A DNA stretch of 64,000 bases from Dyella flava (lineage in GTDB: Bacteria > Pseudomonadota > Gammaproteobacteria > Xanthomonadales > Rhodanobacteraceae), in NCBI RefSeq assembly GCF_016904955.1, contig NZ_JADIKE010000037.1, positions 248,001-312,000 on the forward strand, in the 5' to 3' direction. Of this stretch, positions 27,180-36,369 are shown piece after piece (position 1 is the stretch's first letter; each line of letters begins with the position of its first letter). The position numbers and the translations under genes were made by a program. The notes beneath the pieces were generated by a model. It did not search any database. It had not been told where the DNA came from and saw nothing but the letters and a program-made list of their open reading frames with translations.

Positions 27180-29213
27180 TTAACCCGGCAACTTGAAGTG
27201 CGCCACCGAACGGCGCAGATCGCTTGCCAACTGTGCCAGGTAACCAATCGATTCCGCCGTCTGGCTTGCGCCCTGCGACGTCTGCGAGGTGATTTCCTGA
27301 ATTGCGTTCATGGATTGCGAAATATCCGTCGCCGCGATGGATTGCTGGCGAGCGGCGGTGGAGATGTTTTGAATCAGTGCGGACAGGTCGTGCGAAACGC
27401 GTTCAATGTCGCCCAGTGCGCTACCGGCGTCTTCCGCCTTGCGCGCACCGGCTACCACTTCGGCGGTGGTCTGTTCCATCGAGTTCACTGCTTCGTTGGT
27501 GTCGGACTGAATCGTCTGCACCAGCGTTTCAATTCGCTTCGTGGCGCTCGCCGAGCGTTCCGCGAGGCGCTGCACTTCGTCCGCCACCACCGCGAAACCG
27601 CGACCCGCCTCACCAGCTGATGCCGCCTGGATGGCGGCGTTCAAGGCGAGGATGTTGGTCTGCTCGGCAATGTCGTTAATCAGTTCCACGATCGAACCGA
27701 TTTCCTGGGACGATTCGCCCAGACGCTTAATGCGCTTGGACGTTTCCTGGATCTGGTCACGGATCGAGTCCATGCCGGAAATCGTTTCGCGCACCACTTC
27801 CGCGCCGTGCGAAGCGATTTGCACCGAGCGTTCGGCCACATCGGCCGATTCGGCGGAGTTCTTCGACACATTGTCCATGGAGCTGGCGATCTGGTTGATC
27901 GCGGTGGTGGCGCTGCTGATGCGGTGCGCCTGGTTCTGCGCAGCATCGGCCAGGTGGCGCGCGGTGGTCTGCGTTTCCTGCGCCGAGGACGACACCTGCT
28001 CGGAGGTTTCGTTAATCGTCGTCACCAGGGTGCGCAACTCGTCGATGGCGTAGTTCACCGAGTCGGCGATCGCGCCCGTGATGTCTTCGGACACGGTGGT
28101 CTTCACCGTCAGGTCACCTTCGGCGAGCGAACCCATTTCGTCCAGCAGGCGCATGATCGCCTCCTGGTTACGCTGGTTGAGCTCGGTACTCTCCTGGAAC
28201 CGGCGGCGCTGGTCACGCACCAACTGCCACACCAGCACGATGGCGAACAGCACCGCGCCAACCGCGCCGATCACGCCCCAGCCGATGTTGGGAAACAGAC
28301 GGCGCAGCGGCAGCTGGCCGATCTGATCGGCAACGTCGTTTGCGCGCAAAAGTACGTTGGATGAATCGAGCGAGGCCTGGTTGCCGGCGCTCTTCACTTC
28401 GGCGATGTTGCTGGCAGCGGCCACCAGCTTGGAAACCGGTTCGCTCAGCTTGCCCCAATCGCCCTGCATCTGGTCCAGGATCTTGCGCGCGTTCGCGTCG
28501 CCGATCTGCTGCACACCGATGCCCTGATTGCCTTGCAGCAGGCCGTTCAGCACTTCGCCGTAGCTCTGCGCGTCGCGCGAGAGGCCGTCGGCAGATGCCT
28601 GTTCGGACTCACCACCCTGCAGCACTTCCTGCACGCGGCGGATGATACGGTCGGCCAGCACCATCTGGCGCGAGGCGCCGAGCATTTCATCCGCGCTGGT
28701 GCCTTTGCGCTGCTGCAGGATGTTGACCACCTGCTCCATGTTGGAGTTGAGCAAGGGCAACTGCTTGGAGAGGTCGTCGGCGCGCTGGGAGGAATCGAGC
28801 ACCGCCGCCTTGTTGGACAGGATCTTGCCGATATCGCCGTCAAGCGATTTCCACGCGTCGGCCAGCTTGCTCACCGAACGTCCAGTGGGCGTGGCGTTCT
28901 TGTCGGCATAAGGCTTCATGCCGGTCTTGACGTCGCCGTTGACCAGGCGCTGCACGGCGGAGTCGATCGTGTCGCGCGCGTTTTCGAGCTCCGCGAACGA
29001 ATCGGCGTTACCGCCGGATGCCTCCAGCGCGTACTTGGCCGTCTGCTGCGAAAGCACTTGGATCTGCGTGGTCAACGCGATCGCCTGGCGATCTTCGCCG
29101 TTCTTGAGGTTGAGTAGTACGAAGTCGATGGCCGCGAAGCCGATCGAAACCACCAGCAAGACGATCAGGATGGTGTATCCCCGTTCCTTGCCGACGCCCC
29201 CTGTAGTGCTCAT
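27180..29213 (-). CDS. pilJ: Pilus chemoreceptor PilJ (methyl-accepting protein)
   Basis: 677 residues. Inner-membrane receptor feeding the ChpA kinase. Helix one at about 13-33, a long helical periplasmic region with PilJ-type repeats (about 34-305), helix two at about 310-333, a HAMP-like segment, and the cytoplasmic signalling domain with the hairpin tip [17 protein letters not shown] and [27 protein letters not shown] precedes the ATG. It lies between pilI and chpA, and no pilK gene follows it (86 bp to the chpA start). Confidence 0.94.
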   Translation of the reverse strand: MSTTGGVGKERGYTILIVLLVVSIGFAAIDFVLLNLKNGEDRQAIALTTQIQVLSQQTAKYALEASGGNADSFAELENARDTIDSAVQRLVNGDVKTGMKPYADKNATPTGRSVSKLADAWKSLDGDIGKILSNKAAVLDSSQRADDLSKQLPLLNSNMEQVVNILQQRKGTSADEMLGASRQMVLADRIIRRVQEVLQGGESEQASADGLSRDAQSYGEVLNGLLQGNQGIGVQQIGDANARKILDQMQGDWGKLSEPVSKLVAAASNIAEVKSAGNQASLDSSNVLLRANDVADQIGQLPLRRLFPNIGWGVIGAVGAVLFAIVLVWQLVRDQRRRFQESTELNQRNQEAIMRLLDEMGSLAEGDLTVKTTVSEDITGAIADSVNYAIDELRTLVTTINETSEQVSSSAQETQTTARHLADAAQNQAHRISSATTAINQIASSMDNVSKNSAESADVAERSVQIASHGAEVVRETISGMDSIRDQIQETSKRIKRLGESSQEIGSIVELINDIAEQTNILALNAAIQAASAGEAGRGFAVVADEVQRLAERSASATKRIETLVQTIQSDTNEAVNSMEQTTAEVVAGARKAEDAGSALGDIERVSHDLSALIQNISTAARQQSIAATDISQSMNAIQEITSQTSQGASQTAESIGYLAQLASDLRRSVAHFKLPG

Positions 29214-29321
29214 GTCTTCACCTCATCCGTTACTGCACACCGGCCAGCCGTCCGCCGGTTGAAAAATCCGGAGCCCACGCTCCTCATCCGGCCGCACCAG
29301 GCACCGGTCCTCCGCACCTTG

Positions 29322-29867
29322 TCAGGCTGCGGCCTGGCGAAAATCAGGAGCACGCACCAGTCTGCCCATGCTGAACATCGCCAGCCGCTGCCCGTCGACG
29401 TCCACGCGATCGTCGACGAAGCGCGCCAGGCGCGGATCGTCTTCCGGCTCCGCGCCACGACGCTGTTCCATATCCACCGTACGCTGACCGAATACTTCGT
29501 CCACCATCAGCGCCACGTTGCCGTTGCCCTGGCGCACCACCAGCAAACGCGTACGTTCGGAGTGCAGCGTGCGCTCGCTGAACAGGAAGCGCGCCAGATC
29601 AATGACCGGCATCAGGTTGCCGCGCACGTTCGCCACGCCGAGCAGCCATGGCTTGGTGCCCGGCACCGGCGTCAGCGTCGGCACCGCCAGCAGTTCGTTG
29701 ATCTCTTCAATACCACTCACAAACAGATGGCTGCCTGCGCGATAACCGATACCGCGCCACAGGCCCGGCGCCTCGAAGCGCTCCTGCGTAGCGGACGCAT
29801 GCGCCAGCGACAGCCGCTCGTAGCGGGCGAGGATTTCGAACGGTGACTGGGCGACGGCTGCGTTCAT
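29322..29867 (-). CDS. pilI: CheW-like adaptor PilI
   Basis: 181 residues. CheW domain coupling PilJ to ChpA: WRGIGYRAGSHLFVSGIEEINELL, split about residue 38-62, then PWLLGVANVRGNLMPVIDLARFL and VALMVDEVFGQR. I chose ATG 29865-29867 because GAGGT lies five bases upstream; an in-frame GTG two codons earlier overlaps that site. It starts 7 bp after the pilH stop, consistent with one operon. Confidence 0.9.
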   Translation of the reverse strand: MNAAVAQSPFEILARYERLSLAHASATQERFEAPGLWRGIGYRAGSHLFVSGIEEINELLAVPTLTPVPGTKPWLLGVANVRGNLMPVIDLARFLFSERTLHSERTRLLVVRQGNGNVALMVDEVFGQRTVDMEQRRGAEPEDDPRLARFVDDRVDVDGQRLAMFSMGRLVRAPDFRQAAA

Positions 29868-29874
29868 GGTCACC

Positions 29875-30246
29875 TCAGGCCGCTTTGGGCAGCAGCTCGT
29901 CGATGCAAGCCAGCAGTTCCTTCTCGTTCACCGGTTTGGTGATGAAGGCCTTGGCGCCCTGACGCATACCCCACACCCGGTCGGTTTCCATCGACTTGGT
30001 GGTGATGATCACAATCGGCACACCAGCGGTTTCCGGGTCGCGCGTCAAGGTGCGCGTGGCCTGGAAACCGTTCATGCCAGGCATGATGACGTCCATGATG
30101 ACCAGGTCGGGTCGCGTGACGCGCACGCGCTCGATGCCGTCCTCGGCGTTGTTGACGGCATCGACCCGATGGCCGGCGCGCTCGAGCAGCGTGGTGAACA
30201 CGCGCACGTCGGTCGGCGAATCGTCGATGATCAGAATATTGGCCAC
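29875..30246 (-). CDS. pilH: Twitching response regulator PilH
   Basis: 123 residues, a single receiver domain. ANILIIDDSPTD carries the acidic pair, LVIMDVIMPGMNG the phospho-acceptor Asp, then ITTKS and FITKPVNEKEL. The GTG at 30244-30246 is the likely start: AGGGGGAG stands seven bases upstream and the length then equals Pseudomonas PilH (121). The longer frame to 30282 would overlap pilG. In related systems PilH opposes PilG. Confidence 0.9.
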   Translation of the reverse strand: MANILIIDDSPTDVRVFTTLLERAGHRVDAVNNAEDGIERVRVTRPDLVIMDVIMPGMNGFQATRTLTRDPETAGVPIVIITTKSMETDRVWGMRQGAKAFITKPVNEKELLACIDELLPKAA

Positions 30247-30278
30247 AGCTCCCCCTTTAGAGCTTGTCTTCACTGGCT

Positions 30279-30680
30279 TCAAACCGAGGTGACATGGCGG
30301 TGGATGGCACCCAGCAGTTCATCGCGTGTGAACGGCTTGGTGAGATATTGCTCGGCGCCGACGATGCGGCCGCGGGCCTTGTCGAACAGGCCGTCCTTCG
30401 AGCTCAGCATGATCACCGGCGTCGCTCGAAATTGCGGATTGTTCTTTATCAGCGCGCAGGTCTGATAGCCGTCGAGTCGCGGCATCATGATGTCCACGAA
30501 AATGATCGACGGTTTCTGGTCGGAAATCTTGGCCAGCGCTTCGAAGCCGTCGACGGCGGTAAGCACGTCGCAGCCTTCTTTCTTCAGCAAGGTTTCCGCC
30601 GTGCGGCGGATGGTCTTGGAGTCATCAATAACCATGACCTTCAGACCGGCCAAGCCGTTCGTACCTACATTCAAGTTCAC
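30279..30680 (-). CDS. pilG: Twitching response regulator PilG
   Basis: 133 residues, a single receiver domain without an output domain. KVMVIDDSKTIRRTAETLL, phospho-acceptor Asp in IIFVDIMMPRLDGYQ, LSSKDG and YLTKPFTRDEL are present. It is the first gene of the Pil-Chp operon and is divergent from gshB across 512 bp. In Pseudomonas and Xylella PilG is the output regulator that promotes pilus extension. Confidence 0.93.
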   Translation of the reverse strand: MNLNVGTNGLAGLKVMVIDDSKTIRRTAETLLKKEGCDVLTAVDGFEALAKISDQKPSIIFVDIMMPRLDGYQTCALIKNNPQFRATPVIMLSSKDGLFDKARGRIVGAEQYLTKPFTRDELLGAIHRHVTSV

Positions 30681-31192
30681 TTAACCCCCCTGTGGCCTGC
30701 CCCAGGCTCAGGTACGACACCCGGTGCACGGCCAAGGGCCGCCACCTGATGCAGATGAAAAATCCTGCAGAACATTCAATACACGCCTGATCTTCGTCAG
30801 GGCGCTCCGTCGTTGCTGTTTACTGCCTGCACGGCCTTCCGTCAAGGAAAAATCGCTTACAGCAGCCGACCTTAGCGCCCACCCCTCTAGTTTCCTCGAT
30901 CTTCTTAAACGTGATTTTGATCACCGTCAAATCTCAGGCCACGCAGGGAACGTGCCGCGCCCCTGCCTGGCCGCCCGGGTTCTACACCCCCTAACCCGCA
31001 TGCATAAATCCTGCCTAGCGGTCGCCGGGATGATAGCCGGGCATCGCAACCGCCTCAAAAAGTCATCTGCACACCGACGAGCCCGGCAAGCCGGTCGTGC
31101 GAACCAGCCCCGGCGGACAAGCCGCCGCCTTGCCGTATACGGACCACCTCGGCGACCATGCACACCCCTTCCCCCTGGTTGCCGGAATTCCC
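30681..31192. other. Intergenic region between divergent pilG and gshB
   Basis: 512 bp with no supported gene. The open frames here (30724-31422, 30927-31163) look like chance frames. The AT-richer middle part (about 30770-30950) is the best place for the two divergent promoters and contains the CRP/Clp-like site at 30910-30925. Confidence 0.6.
30910..30925. promoter_or_regulatory. CRP/Clp-like site between pilG and gshB
   Basis: CGTGATTTTGATCACC fits TGTGA-N6-TCACA with one mismatch at each outer base. Xanthomonadales carry the CRP homologue Clp, which regulates motility genes in that group. It is about 230 bp from the pilG start and 268 bp from the gshB start. Confidence 0.4.
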
Positions 31193-32155
31193 ATGCCCCG
31201 CTCGGTCGCCGTGCTGATGGACCCCATCGGCGCCATCAAGATCGCCAAAGACACCACCTTCGCCATGCTGCTGGAGGGCAGTCGCCGCGGCCACCGCCTC
31301 TACTACATGGAACAGGGCGACTTGGCCCTGCGCGACGGCACCCCATGGGCCCGTCTGCGCCCGCTGTCCGTCAAGGACGACCCGGCCGGCTGGTTCACCT
31401 TGGGCGAGGCCGTGTGGACTGACCTGCGCACCCTGGACATCGTGCTGATGCGCAAGGATCCGCCGGTCGACGCCCAGTTCATCTACGACACCATGGTGCT
31501 GGAAGCCGCGCAGCGGGCCGGCGTGCAGGTCATCAACGACCCGCAGGCCCTGCGCGATTGCAATGAAAAACTGTTCGCCACCCAGTTCCCGCAGTGCATG
31601 GCTCCGACCCTGGTGGCACGCGACCCGGCCGAACTGCGCAAGTTTGTCGCCGAGCATGGTGACGCTGTGCTCAAGCCGCTGGACGGCATGGGCGGGCGCG
31701 GGATCTTCCGCGTCAAGGCCGGCGACAAAAACCTCAACTCCATGCTGGAGACACTGATCGGCGGCGACGCGCACGGCGAAGGCCGTCAGCTCGCCATCGC
31801 CCAGAAATTCATCCCGCAGATCAGCGCGGGCGACAAGCGCATCCTGCTGATCGATGGCGAACCGGTGCCCTACGCGCTGGCGCGCATCCCGCAGGGTGAC
31901 GAATTCCGCGGCAACCTCGCCGCCGGCGGACGCGGCGAAGGCGTGCCGCTGAGCGATCGTGACCGTTGGATCGCCGCTGAAGTCGCCCCCGACCTGCGTC
32001 GCCGGGGGCTACGCTTTGTCGGCCTGGACGTGATCGGCGATTACCTGACCGAGATCAACGTCACATCACCAACTTGCGTGCGCGAACTCGACAAACAGTT
32101 CGGACTCAACATCGCGGGCTTGCTGTTCGACGCCATCGAAGCCGGAGCGCATTGA
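31193..32155 (+). CDS. gshB: Glutathione synthetase GshB
   Basis: 320 residues. Joins glycine to gamma-glutamylcysteine with ATP, the second step of glutathione synthesis. ATP-grasp enzyme: N-terminal substrate domain (MDPIGAIKIAKDTTFAM, LMRKDPPVD), ATP-binding LKPLDGMGGRGIFRV, GGRGE and the C-terminal DVIGDYLTEINVTSPT. I placed the start at ATG 31193, which gives the family N terminus (MPRSVAVLMDP) and normal length. In Pseudomonas gshB is likewise next to pilG and tonB. Confidence 0.95.
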   Translation: MPRSVAVLMDPIGAIKIAKDTTFAMLLEGSRRGHRLYYMEQGDLALRDGTPWARLRPLSVKDDPAGWFTLGEAVWTDLRTLDIVLMRKDPPVDAQFIYDTMVLEAAQRAGVQVINDPQALRDCNEKLFATQFPQCMAPTLVARDPAELRKFVAEHGDAVLKPLDGMGGRGIFRVKAGDKNLNSMLETLIGGDAHGEGRQLAIAQKFIPQISAGDKRILLIDGEPVPYALARIPQGDEFRGNLAAGGRGEGVPLSDRDRWIAAEVAPDLRRRGLRFVGLDVIGDYLTEINVTSPTCVRELDKQFGLNIAGLLFDAIEAGAH

Positions 32156-32414
32156 GGGCTACGAACCCCATGAGGGCTGCATAGGCGAAACGCAGCTGAA
32201 ATCAACGCCCCACAAGCATGGTGGGGCCATCGGCAACACCCTGCAAATAGGCACCCTCGCAAGCGTCGCAACGACAAAACTCTTGGTGCCTCTACAAAGC
32301 CATACCACCTGCAACAACTCAGTCTTTCAACAATGAAGCGGTGAGGTGGCATCACCCAGCTTCAACCCAGTCTGTTGCCCCTCGCCTACCCATCTCCATA
32401 TCGGGAAAGCCTGG

Positions 32415-33440
32415 ATGCGCCTCATAGACAATTACGCCCCTTTCATCTCAAACACCGCCACCCATCTGGGCGACGATCCAGATAGCGCTGTATCGACAGG
32501 CCGCAGCACAGCCCAACCACTCCCCGTTCAACCCATCGCGGCAAGCGATGTGCCATGGGCCACAAATCGTTCCGGCTTTTCGACCAAACCACCCAGGATG
32601 CCCCTGCCGCACCCGCCCAGCGCACGGCAAGCTGAGACGCACGAAACTCCCACTCGCGCCGAAATGCGCAATACGGCATTCCTGAAACTCAACAACGCAT
32701 CCGTCAATTTGCACACAGGCATCACCCAACTGCAGATAGCCAGCCGAAGCTTTTCGTCCCAAAAATATCTTGATGGCCTGCATGCGACGATTGGCGGCCT
32801 GGGCAAGGTGATCAATGCAGGCGGGGAGACACTGTCCGGTGCCGCCGACCTGACCAAGCTACAAGGCAACACATCCCTTGGACTGCTGCTTGAACACGGA
32901 GCCAATTATTTAAATTCGGCCGGCACTCCGCTGAAAGCTTTCGGGGCTGTCCTTAAAGATCTGGACACGGCCGTGCAAGCTTTCTCTGACCCGACCCAGA
33001 CGCCCAAAGAAAAAGACCTGGCTTTCAAGCGAGCATTGAGCACCATCATCCGTGAAACGGGCGATACCGTTACAACGGTAAACGAAACCGCTGGCGGCGC
33101 GAGCAAATTCGTCGCCGCACTTGGCACCACCTTGGCGACCACCGGCAATATAGGCAGTGGCATAACCATGATCCGCCGGAACGCCAGCGACATCACCACC
33201 GCTCTCCACGAACAAGATGTTGGCCATGCTGCCGTTGCCGGCACCGGCACACTCGCCGGAGCCTCCTTTCTTGGGGGCGGGCTAGCACAAGCGATAGGAA
33301 AAGCACTCCAGTTAGCGGGATATGCCGAGCTTGGCGAACGCGTTTATAGCCGCGGCGAATACATCGCCAACTATGGAGAAAAATTCGAAGCCTTCCAGGA
33401 GTTGCTGGAACCCATGCGGGATGATGCACGCAAGATATAA
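32415..33440 (+). CDS. Orphan protein of unknown function, effector-like composition
   Basis: 341 residues from the ATG at 32415 (an upstream in-frame ATG at 32346 adds 23 residues without a good ribosome-binding site). I recognise no family. The first 90 residues are rich in Ser, Thr and Pro and look disordered, with no signal peptide. The rest is predicted helical, with two glycine/alanine-rich hydrophobic stretches (about 245-265 and 285-310: GTGTLAGASFLGGGLAQAIG). GC content is visibly lower than in the flanking genes. It separates gshB from tonB, which are neighbours in Pseudomonas, so it was probably acquired. Disordered N terminus plus hydrophobic helices resembles secreted effectors or translocators, but no secretion genes are nearby. 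Confidence 0.6.
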   Translation: MRLIDNYAPFISNTATHLGDDPDSAVSTGRSTAQPLPVQPIAASDVPWATNRSGFSTKPPRMPLPHPPSARQAETHETPTRAEMRNTAFLKLNNASVNLHTGITQLQIASRSFSSQKYLDGLHATIGGLGKVINAGGETLSGAADLTKLQGNTSLGLLLEHGANYLNSAGTPLKAFGAVLKDLDTAVQAFSDPTQTPKEKDLAFKRALSTIIRETGDTVTTVNETAGGASKFVAALGTTLATTGNIGSGITMIRRNASDITTALHEQDVGHAAVAGTGTLAGASFLGGGLAQAIGKALQLAGYAELGERVYSRGEYIANYGEKFEAFQELLEPMRDDARKI

Positions 33441-33698
33441 ACGGATTTGGGGCATTTCATTCCGGCAAGCAGGGTCGAAGCCACCACCGACCCGCCGATT
33501 GCAAAGCCTCGCACGCACCTTGACAAAATACGGTGGCAGGACAACGGCCGCGACCCGTGCGCCACGAATTCCGCCCAGTGCAGAGCGGTACGCAGACAGC
33601 CCCCGCCCAACGTGTTGAAATACGCGCGATGCGTGATACCGGACCTCCTTCCGGGCATCATGCCGATTCTGCGGACTTGAATTCAGAGCGTCTCAAAC

Positions 33699-34559
33699 GT
33701 GAATGCCGTTGCCCGCCGCCCCGGCGACAACAAGATCGGGGCCACCTTTATTTTCTCGCTGCTGGTCCACGGCCTGCTGCTGTTCGGCGTTGGCGTCACG
33801 TATGTCGCTACCCGCCCCGCCCTGCCTACGCTGGATGTCACCCTGGTCAACGTCGCCAATAACGAAGCGCCCGACAAGGCCGACTTCCTCGGCCAGGCCA
33901 ACAACCAGGGCGGCGGCGACAGCGACAAGGCCGCGCGTCCCTCGCAGCCCTTCACCGGATTGCTGCCCAAGCCCGATCCGGGCACCGCGCCGCAGCAGGT
34001 CGATGCCGCCACCCCGTCGCCGCAGCAGGCGACCGATCGGCGCATGCTTACCACCAGCGGCAACAGCGATTTCAGTGTCAACAGCGATACCGCCAAGAAT
34101 GAACGGGATACTGCCGCCGACGCCGACGAAGCGCGAATCGAGCAGGAAGCCGCGCAGCTTGCCGCCGAGGTACGCGAACAAAGTCAGGCGTACGCCAAGC
34201 GCCCGCACAAGAAATTCATTTCCGCCAGCACCAAGGAATATGTCTACGCGGCCTACATGCGTGGCTGGGTGGACCGCATCGAGCGCGTCGGCAACCTGAA
34301 TTATCCGGAGCGGGCGCGCGAGCAGCATCTGCATGGCGACGTGATTCTTACCGTTGGCCTCGATCGCGACGGCACGGTACATAGCATCGACGTCACCCGA
34401 AGCTCAGGCTACGCGGTCATCGACAAGGCCGCCGAAACGATTGTGAGACTGTGCGCGCCGTTTCCGCCCTTGCCGCCGGATAACAAGGAGAAGGTGGACA
34501 TTCTCTACATCACGCGTACATGGGAGTTCCAGCCTGGGGACGTCCTGAAGACGCGGTGA
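33699..34559 (+). CDS. Energy transducer TonB
   Basis: 286 residues. Couples the proton motive force to outer-membrane receptors. One N-terminal membrane helix (about 16-36), a long Gln/Ala/Pro/Asp-rich periplasmic linker, a helical segment, and the C-terminal TonB domain (about 195-285): YMRGWVDRIERVGNLNYPE, GDVILTVGLDRDGTVHSIDV and SSGYAVIDKAA. The frame starts at GTG 33699; an ATG four bases later is in another frame. Pseudomonas tonB3, needed for twitching, holds the same place next to gshB, so a pilus link is possible. Confidence 0.92.
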   Translation: MNAVARRPGDNKIGATFIFSLLVHGLLLFGVGVTYVATRPALPTLDVTLVNVANNEAPDKADFLGQANNQGGGDSDKAARPSQPFTGLLPKPDPGTAPQQVDAATPSPQQATDRRMLTTSGNSDFSVNSDTAKNERDTAADADEARIEQEAAQLAAEVREQSQAYAKRPHKKFISASTKEYVYAAYMRGWVDRIERVGNLNYPERAREQHLHGDVILTVGLDRDGTVHSIDVTRSSGYAVIDKAAETIVRLCAPFPPLPPDNKEKVDILYITRTWEFQPGDVLKTR

Positions 34560-34586
34560 GCGCTGGCCTGGCCGACCCGCCCCGGC

Positions 34587-35183
34587 CTATTTCCGATCAT
34601 CCGGCATCAGGTGCTCATAAATGACCTTCGCGGCAACTAACTGCCCTTTATGGTCATATTGCAACACCACGACCCAGCCGAACACGTCCGACGGCCACTT
34701 GTCGCCCGGAATCAGCGCCGAGGAATCGCCGCCCAGGTCATGAATCAGCGCGGGGATCTCGCCGTGATGCCAGGCAATCAGCACATGGTTGCCATGCGCC
34801 TCAGTACGCAAGGCATCGGCAAGCTCTTTCGTCTGCTTGTCAGCGAAGCGGTCATCGATGGGCAAACCCAGCGCCTGGCTCAGCGGCGTGATGGTCAGGC
34901 GCGGGCGCATGCTCGACTTGGAGTCGGCGCTCGCATAGAGCGCGTTCGGCGTCATCGGCGCACCATCCAGCGTGAAATGCTCGAAATACCCGACATAGGC
35001 CTGCGCCCGTGCCTCGCCCGCTGGCGTCAGGCCGGGGCCGCTTTCCGGTTTTTCGGCATGGCGGATGATCAACAGCGTGGTGTCCGCCAGCCCATTGCCT
35101 GACGCGTGATCGTGCCTGGCCAGCACAGCTGAAGGAACGATCAGCGCAGCGCAGAGCAAAATCAGCCGGGTCAGGCGCTTCAT
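34587..35183 (-). CDS. Exported histidine phosphatase family protein (SixA/phosphoglycerate-mutase fold)
   Basis: 198 residues. Signal peptide (MKRLTRLILLCAALIVPSAVLA), then the histidine phosphatase fold with catalytic His in LLIIRHAEKP and the second His in IAWHHGEIPALIHDLGG. The middle arginine-bearing loop (SMRPRLTITP) is present. The start at 35181-35183 is supported by GGAAG upstream; the open frame extends to 35531 but overlaps yqgE antisense. The substrate is unknown. It is convergent with tonB and divergent from yqgE. Confidence 0.82.
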   Translation of the reverse strand: MKRLTRLILLCAALIVPSAVLARHDHASGNGLADTTLLIIRHAEKPESGPGLTPAGEARAQAYVGYFEHFTLDGAPMTPNALYASADSKSSMRPRLTITPLSQALGLPIDDRFADKQTKELADALRTEAHGNHVLIAWHHGEIPALIHDLGGDSSALIPGDKWPSDVFGWVVVLQYDHKGQLVAAKVIYEHLMPDDRK

Positions 35184-35337
35184 AGGTAGCTTCCGGATGT
35201 GCGGCAGGTAACGAGGCAGCATAACGATCCGCCTCACACACCGATGACACGGAAATAACCTGCGCAGGCAAATATTCAGCAAACTTTCCCCTTGACGCGC
35301 GGCAGACGCGACGAGTCGCAGCGCATACAATGGCACC

Positions 35338-35907
35338 ATGCGGCCCAAGACTCCCCAATCCCTCGCCGGACAGTTCCTGATCGCCATGCCCAGCTTGGCC
35401 GAACCTCCGTTCTCCCGCGGCGTGGCGTTCTTGTGCCAGCACGATGAAGACGGCGCCGTAGGTCTATTGGTCAACCAGCTCTCTGAATACCGTTTCGGCG
35501 ACGTGCTGGCACAGATGAAACTCGATTGCACCGACCACGAACTGGCCGACGCGCCGGTACTGATCGGTGGTCCGGTGCAGCAGGAACGCGGCTTTGTGCT
35601 GCACCGTGAACACGGCCACTGGGAATCGAGTTATCGCATCAACGGCGACTGGTCGGTGACCACCTCGCGCGACATCCTGGTCGCCATGGCCGCCGGCGAA
35701 GGTCCACGACTGGCCCTGATGGCGCTTGGCTATTCAGGCTGGAGCGCGGGGCAACTGGAGCAGGAACTGAAGGACAACACCTGGCTTACTGCCGAAGCCA
35801 ACGAGCGCGTGGTGTTCCATACCCCGCTCGAAGAACGCTGGAGTGCGGCAGCCGGCCTGGTCGGCGTGGATCCACTGCAACTGCCTGGCTATGCGGGCCA
35901 CGCATGA
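35338..35907 (+). CDS. yqgE: YqgE/AlgH family protein
   Basis: 189 residues, DUF179. Conserved blocks: LAGQFLIAMPSLAEPPFSRGV split around residue 15-28, GLLVNQLSE, VLIGGPVQQERGFVLH and ALGYSGWSAGQLEQEL. Function is not established; in Pseudomonas a member (AlgH) was linked to alginate regulation. It overlaps ruvX by four bases (ATGA at 35904-35907), the usual partner of yqgE in gammaproteobacteria. Confidence 0.95.
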   Translation: MRPKTPQSLAGQFLIAMPSLAEPPFSRGVAFLCQHDEDGAVGLLVNQLSEYRFGDVLAQMKLDCTDHELADAPVLIGGPVQQERGFVLHREHGHWESSYRINGDWSVTTSRDILVAMAAGEGPRLALMALGYSGWSAGQLEQELKDNTWLTAEANERVVFHTPLEERWSAAAGLVGVDPLQLPGYAGHA

Positions 35908-36335
35908 GTTGCGCGCTCGGCTTTGATGTCGGCAGCAAACTTATCGGTGTCGCGGTGGGCAACCGTGTCACGGCAAGCGCCCGCGCCATCGCCACCATCA
36001 ACATGCGCAATGATGCGCCGGATTGGGCTGCGCTGGATGCTCTGCGCAGCGAATGGCTGCCGGATACGCTCGTCGTCGGTCTGCCGCTGACGCTGGAAGG
36101 CGAGGAACAAGCCGCCAGCAAACGCGCCCGCCGTTTTGCCGATCAGCTGCACCAGCGTTATCGCGTACCGGTGGCACTGATGGACGAGCGGCATAGTTCG
36201 CGCGAAGCCGCGCAGCGTTTCGCGCAAGCACGCGCTAACGGATTGAAGCGCCGCAGCGACGCCGCGCAGATCGATGCCGAAGCCGCCGCGGTCATTCTCG
36301 AACGATGGCTGCACCAGGATACCGGTGCAGCGTGA
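35904..36335 (+). CDS. ruvX: Holliday junction resolvase-like protein RuvX (YqgF)
   Basis: 143 residues. RNase H-like fold with the first acidic residue in GFDVGSKLIGVAVGN, Glu in GLPLTLEGEEQAASKRARR, and the final Asp in DAAQIDAEAAAVIL. Family members process the 5' end of pre-16S rRNA and cut branched DNA. It is coupled to yqgE and lies 34 bp upstream of pyrB. Confidence 0.94.
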   Translation: MSCALGFDVGSKLIGVAVGNRVTASARAIATINMRNDAPDWAALDALRSEWLPDTLVVGLPLTLEGEEQAASKRARRFADQLHQRYRVPVALMDERHSSREAAQRFAQARANGLKRRSDAAQIDAEAAAVILERWLHQDTGAA

Positions 36336-36369
36336 AGCACTCCCTTCCACCGCCAATAACAAGAGCCAG

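Noticed and set aside
21661..27183. Very long open frames (799 and 1003 residues) antisense to chpA
   Set aside because: They are rich in His/Arg/Gln without domains and mirror the codon pattern of chpA. chpA itself has clear catalytic motifs.
32156..32414. PIP box (TTCGC repeats) or hrp box upstream of the orphan gene
   Set aside because: No paired TTCGC motif was found, and the CCAC-containing stretches do not fit the hrp-box pattern.
33521..33560. TTGACA-like promoter before tonB
   Set aside because: A TTGACA hexamer is present but no acceptable -10 follows at 16-18 bp.
34587..35531. Longer histidine-phosphatase frame starting at 35531
   Set aside because: The extra 116 residues overlap yqgE antisense and precede a clear signal peptide that begins at 35183.
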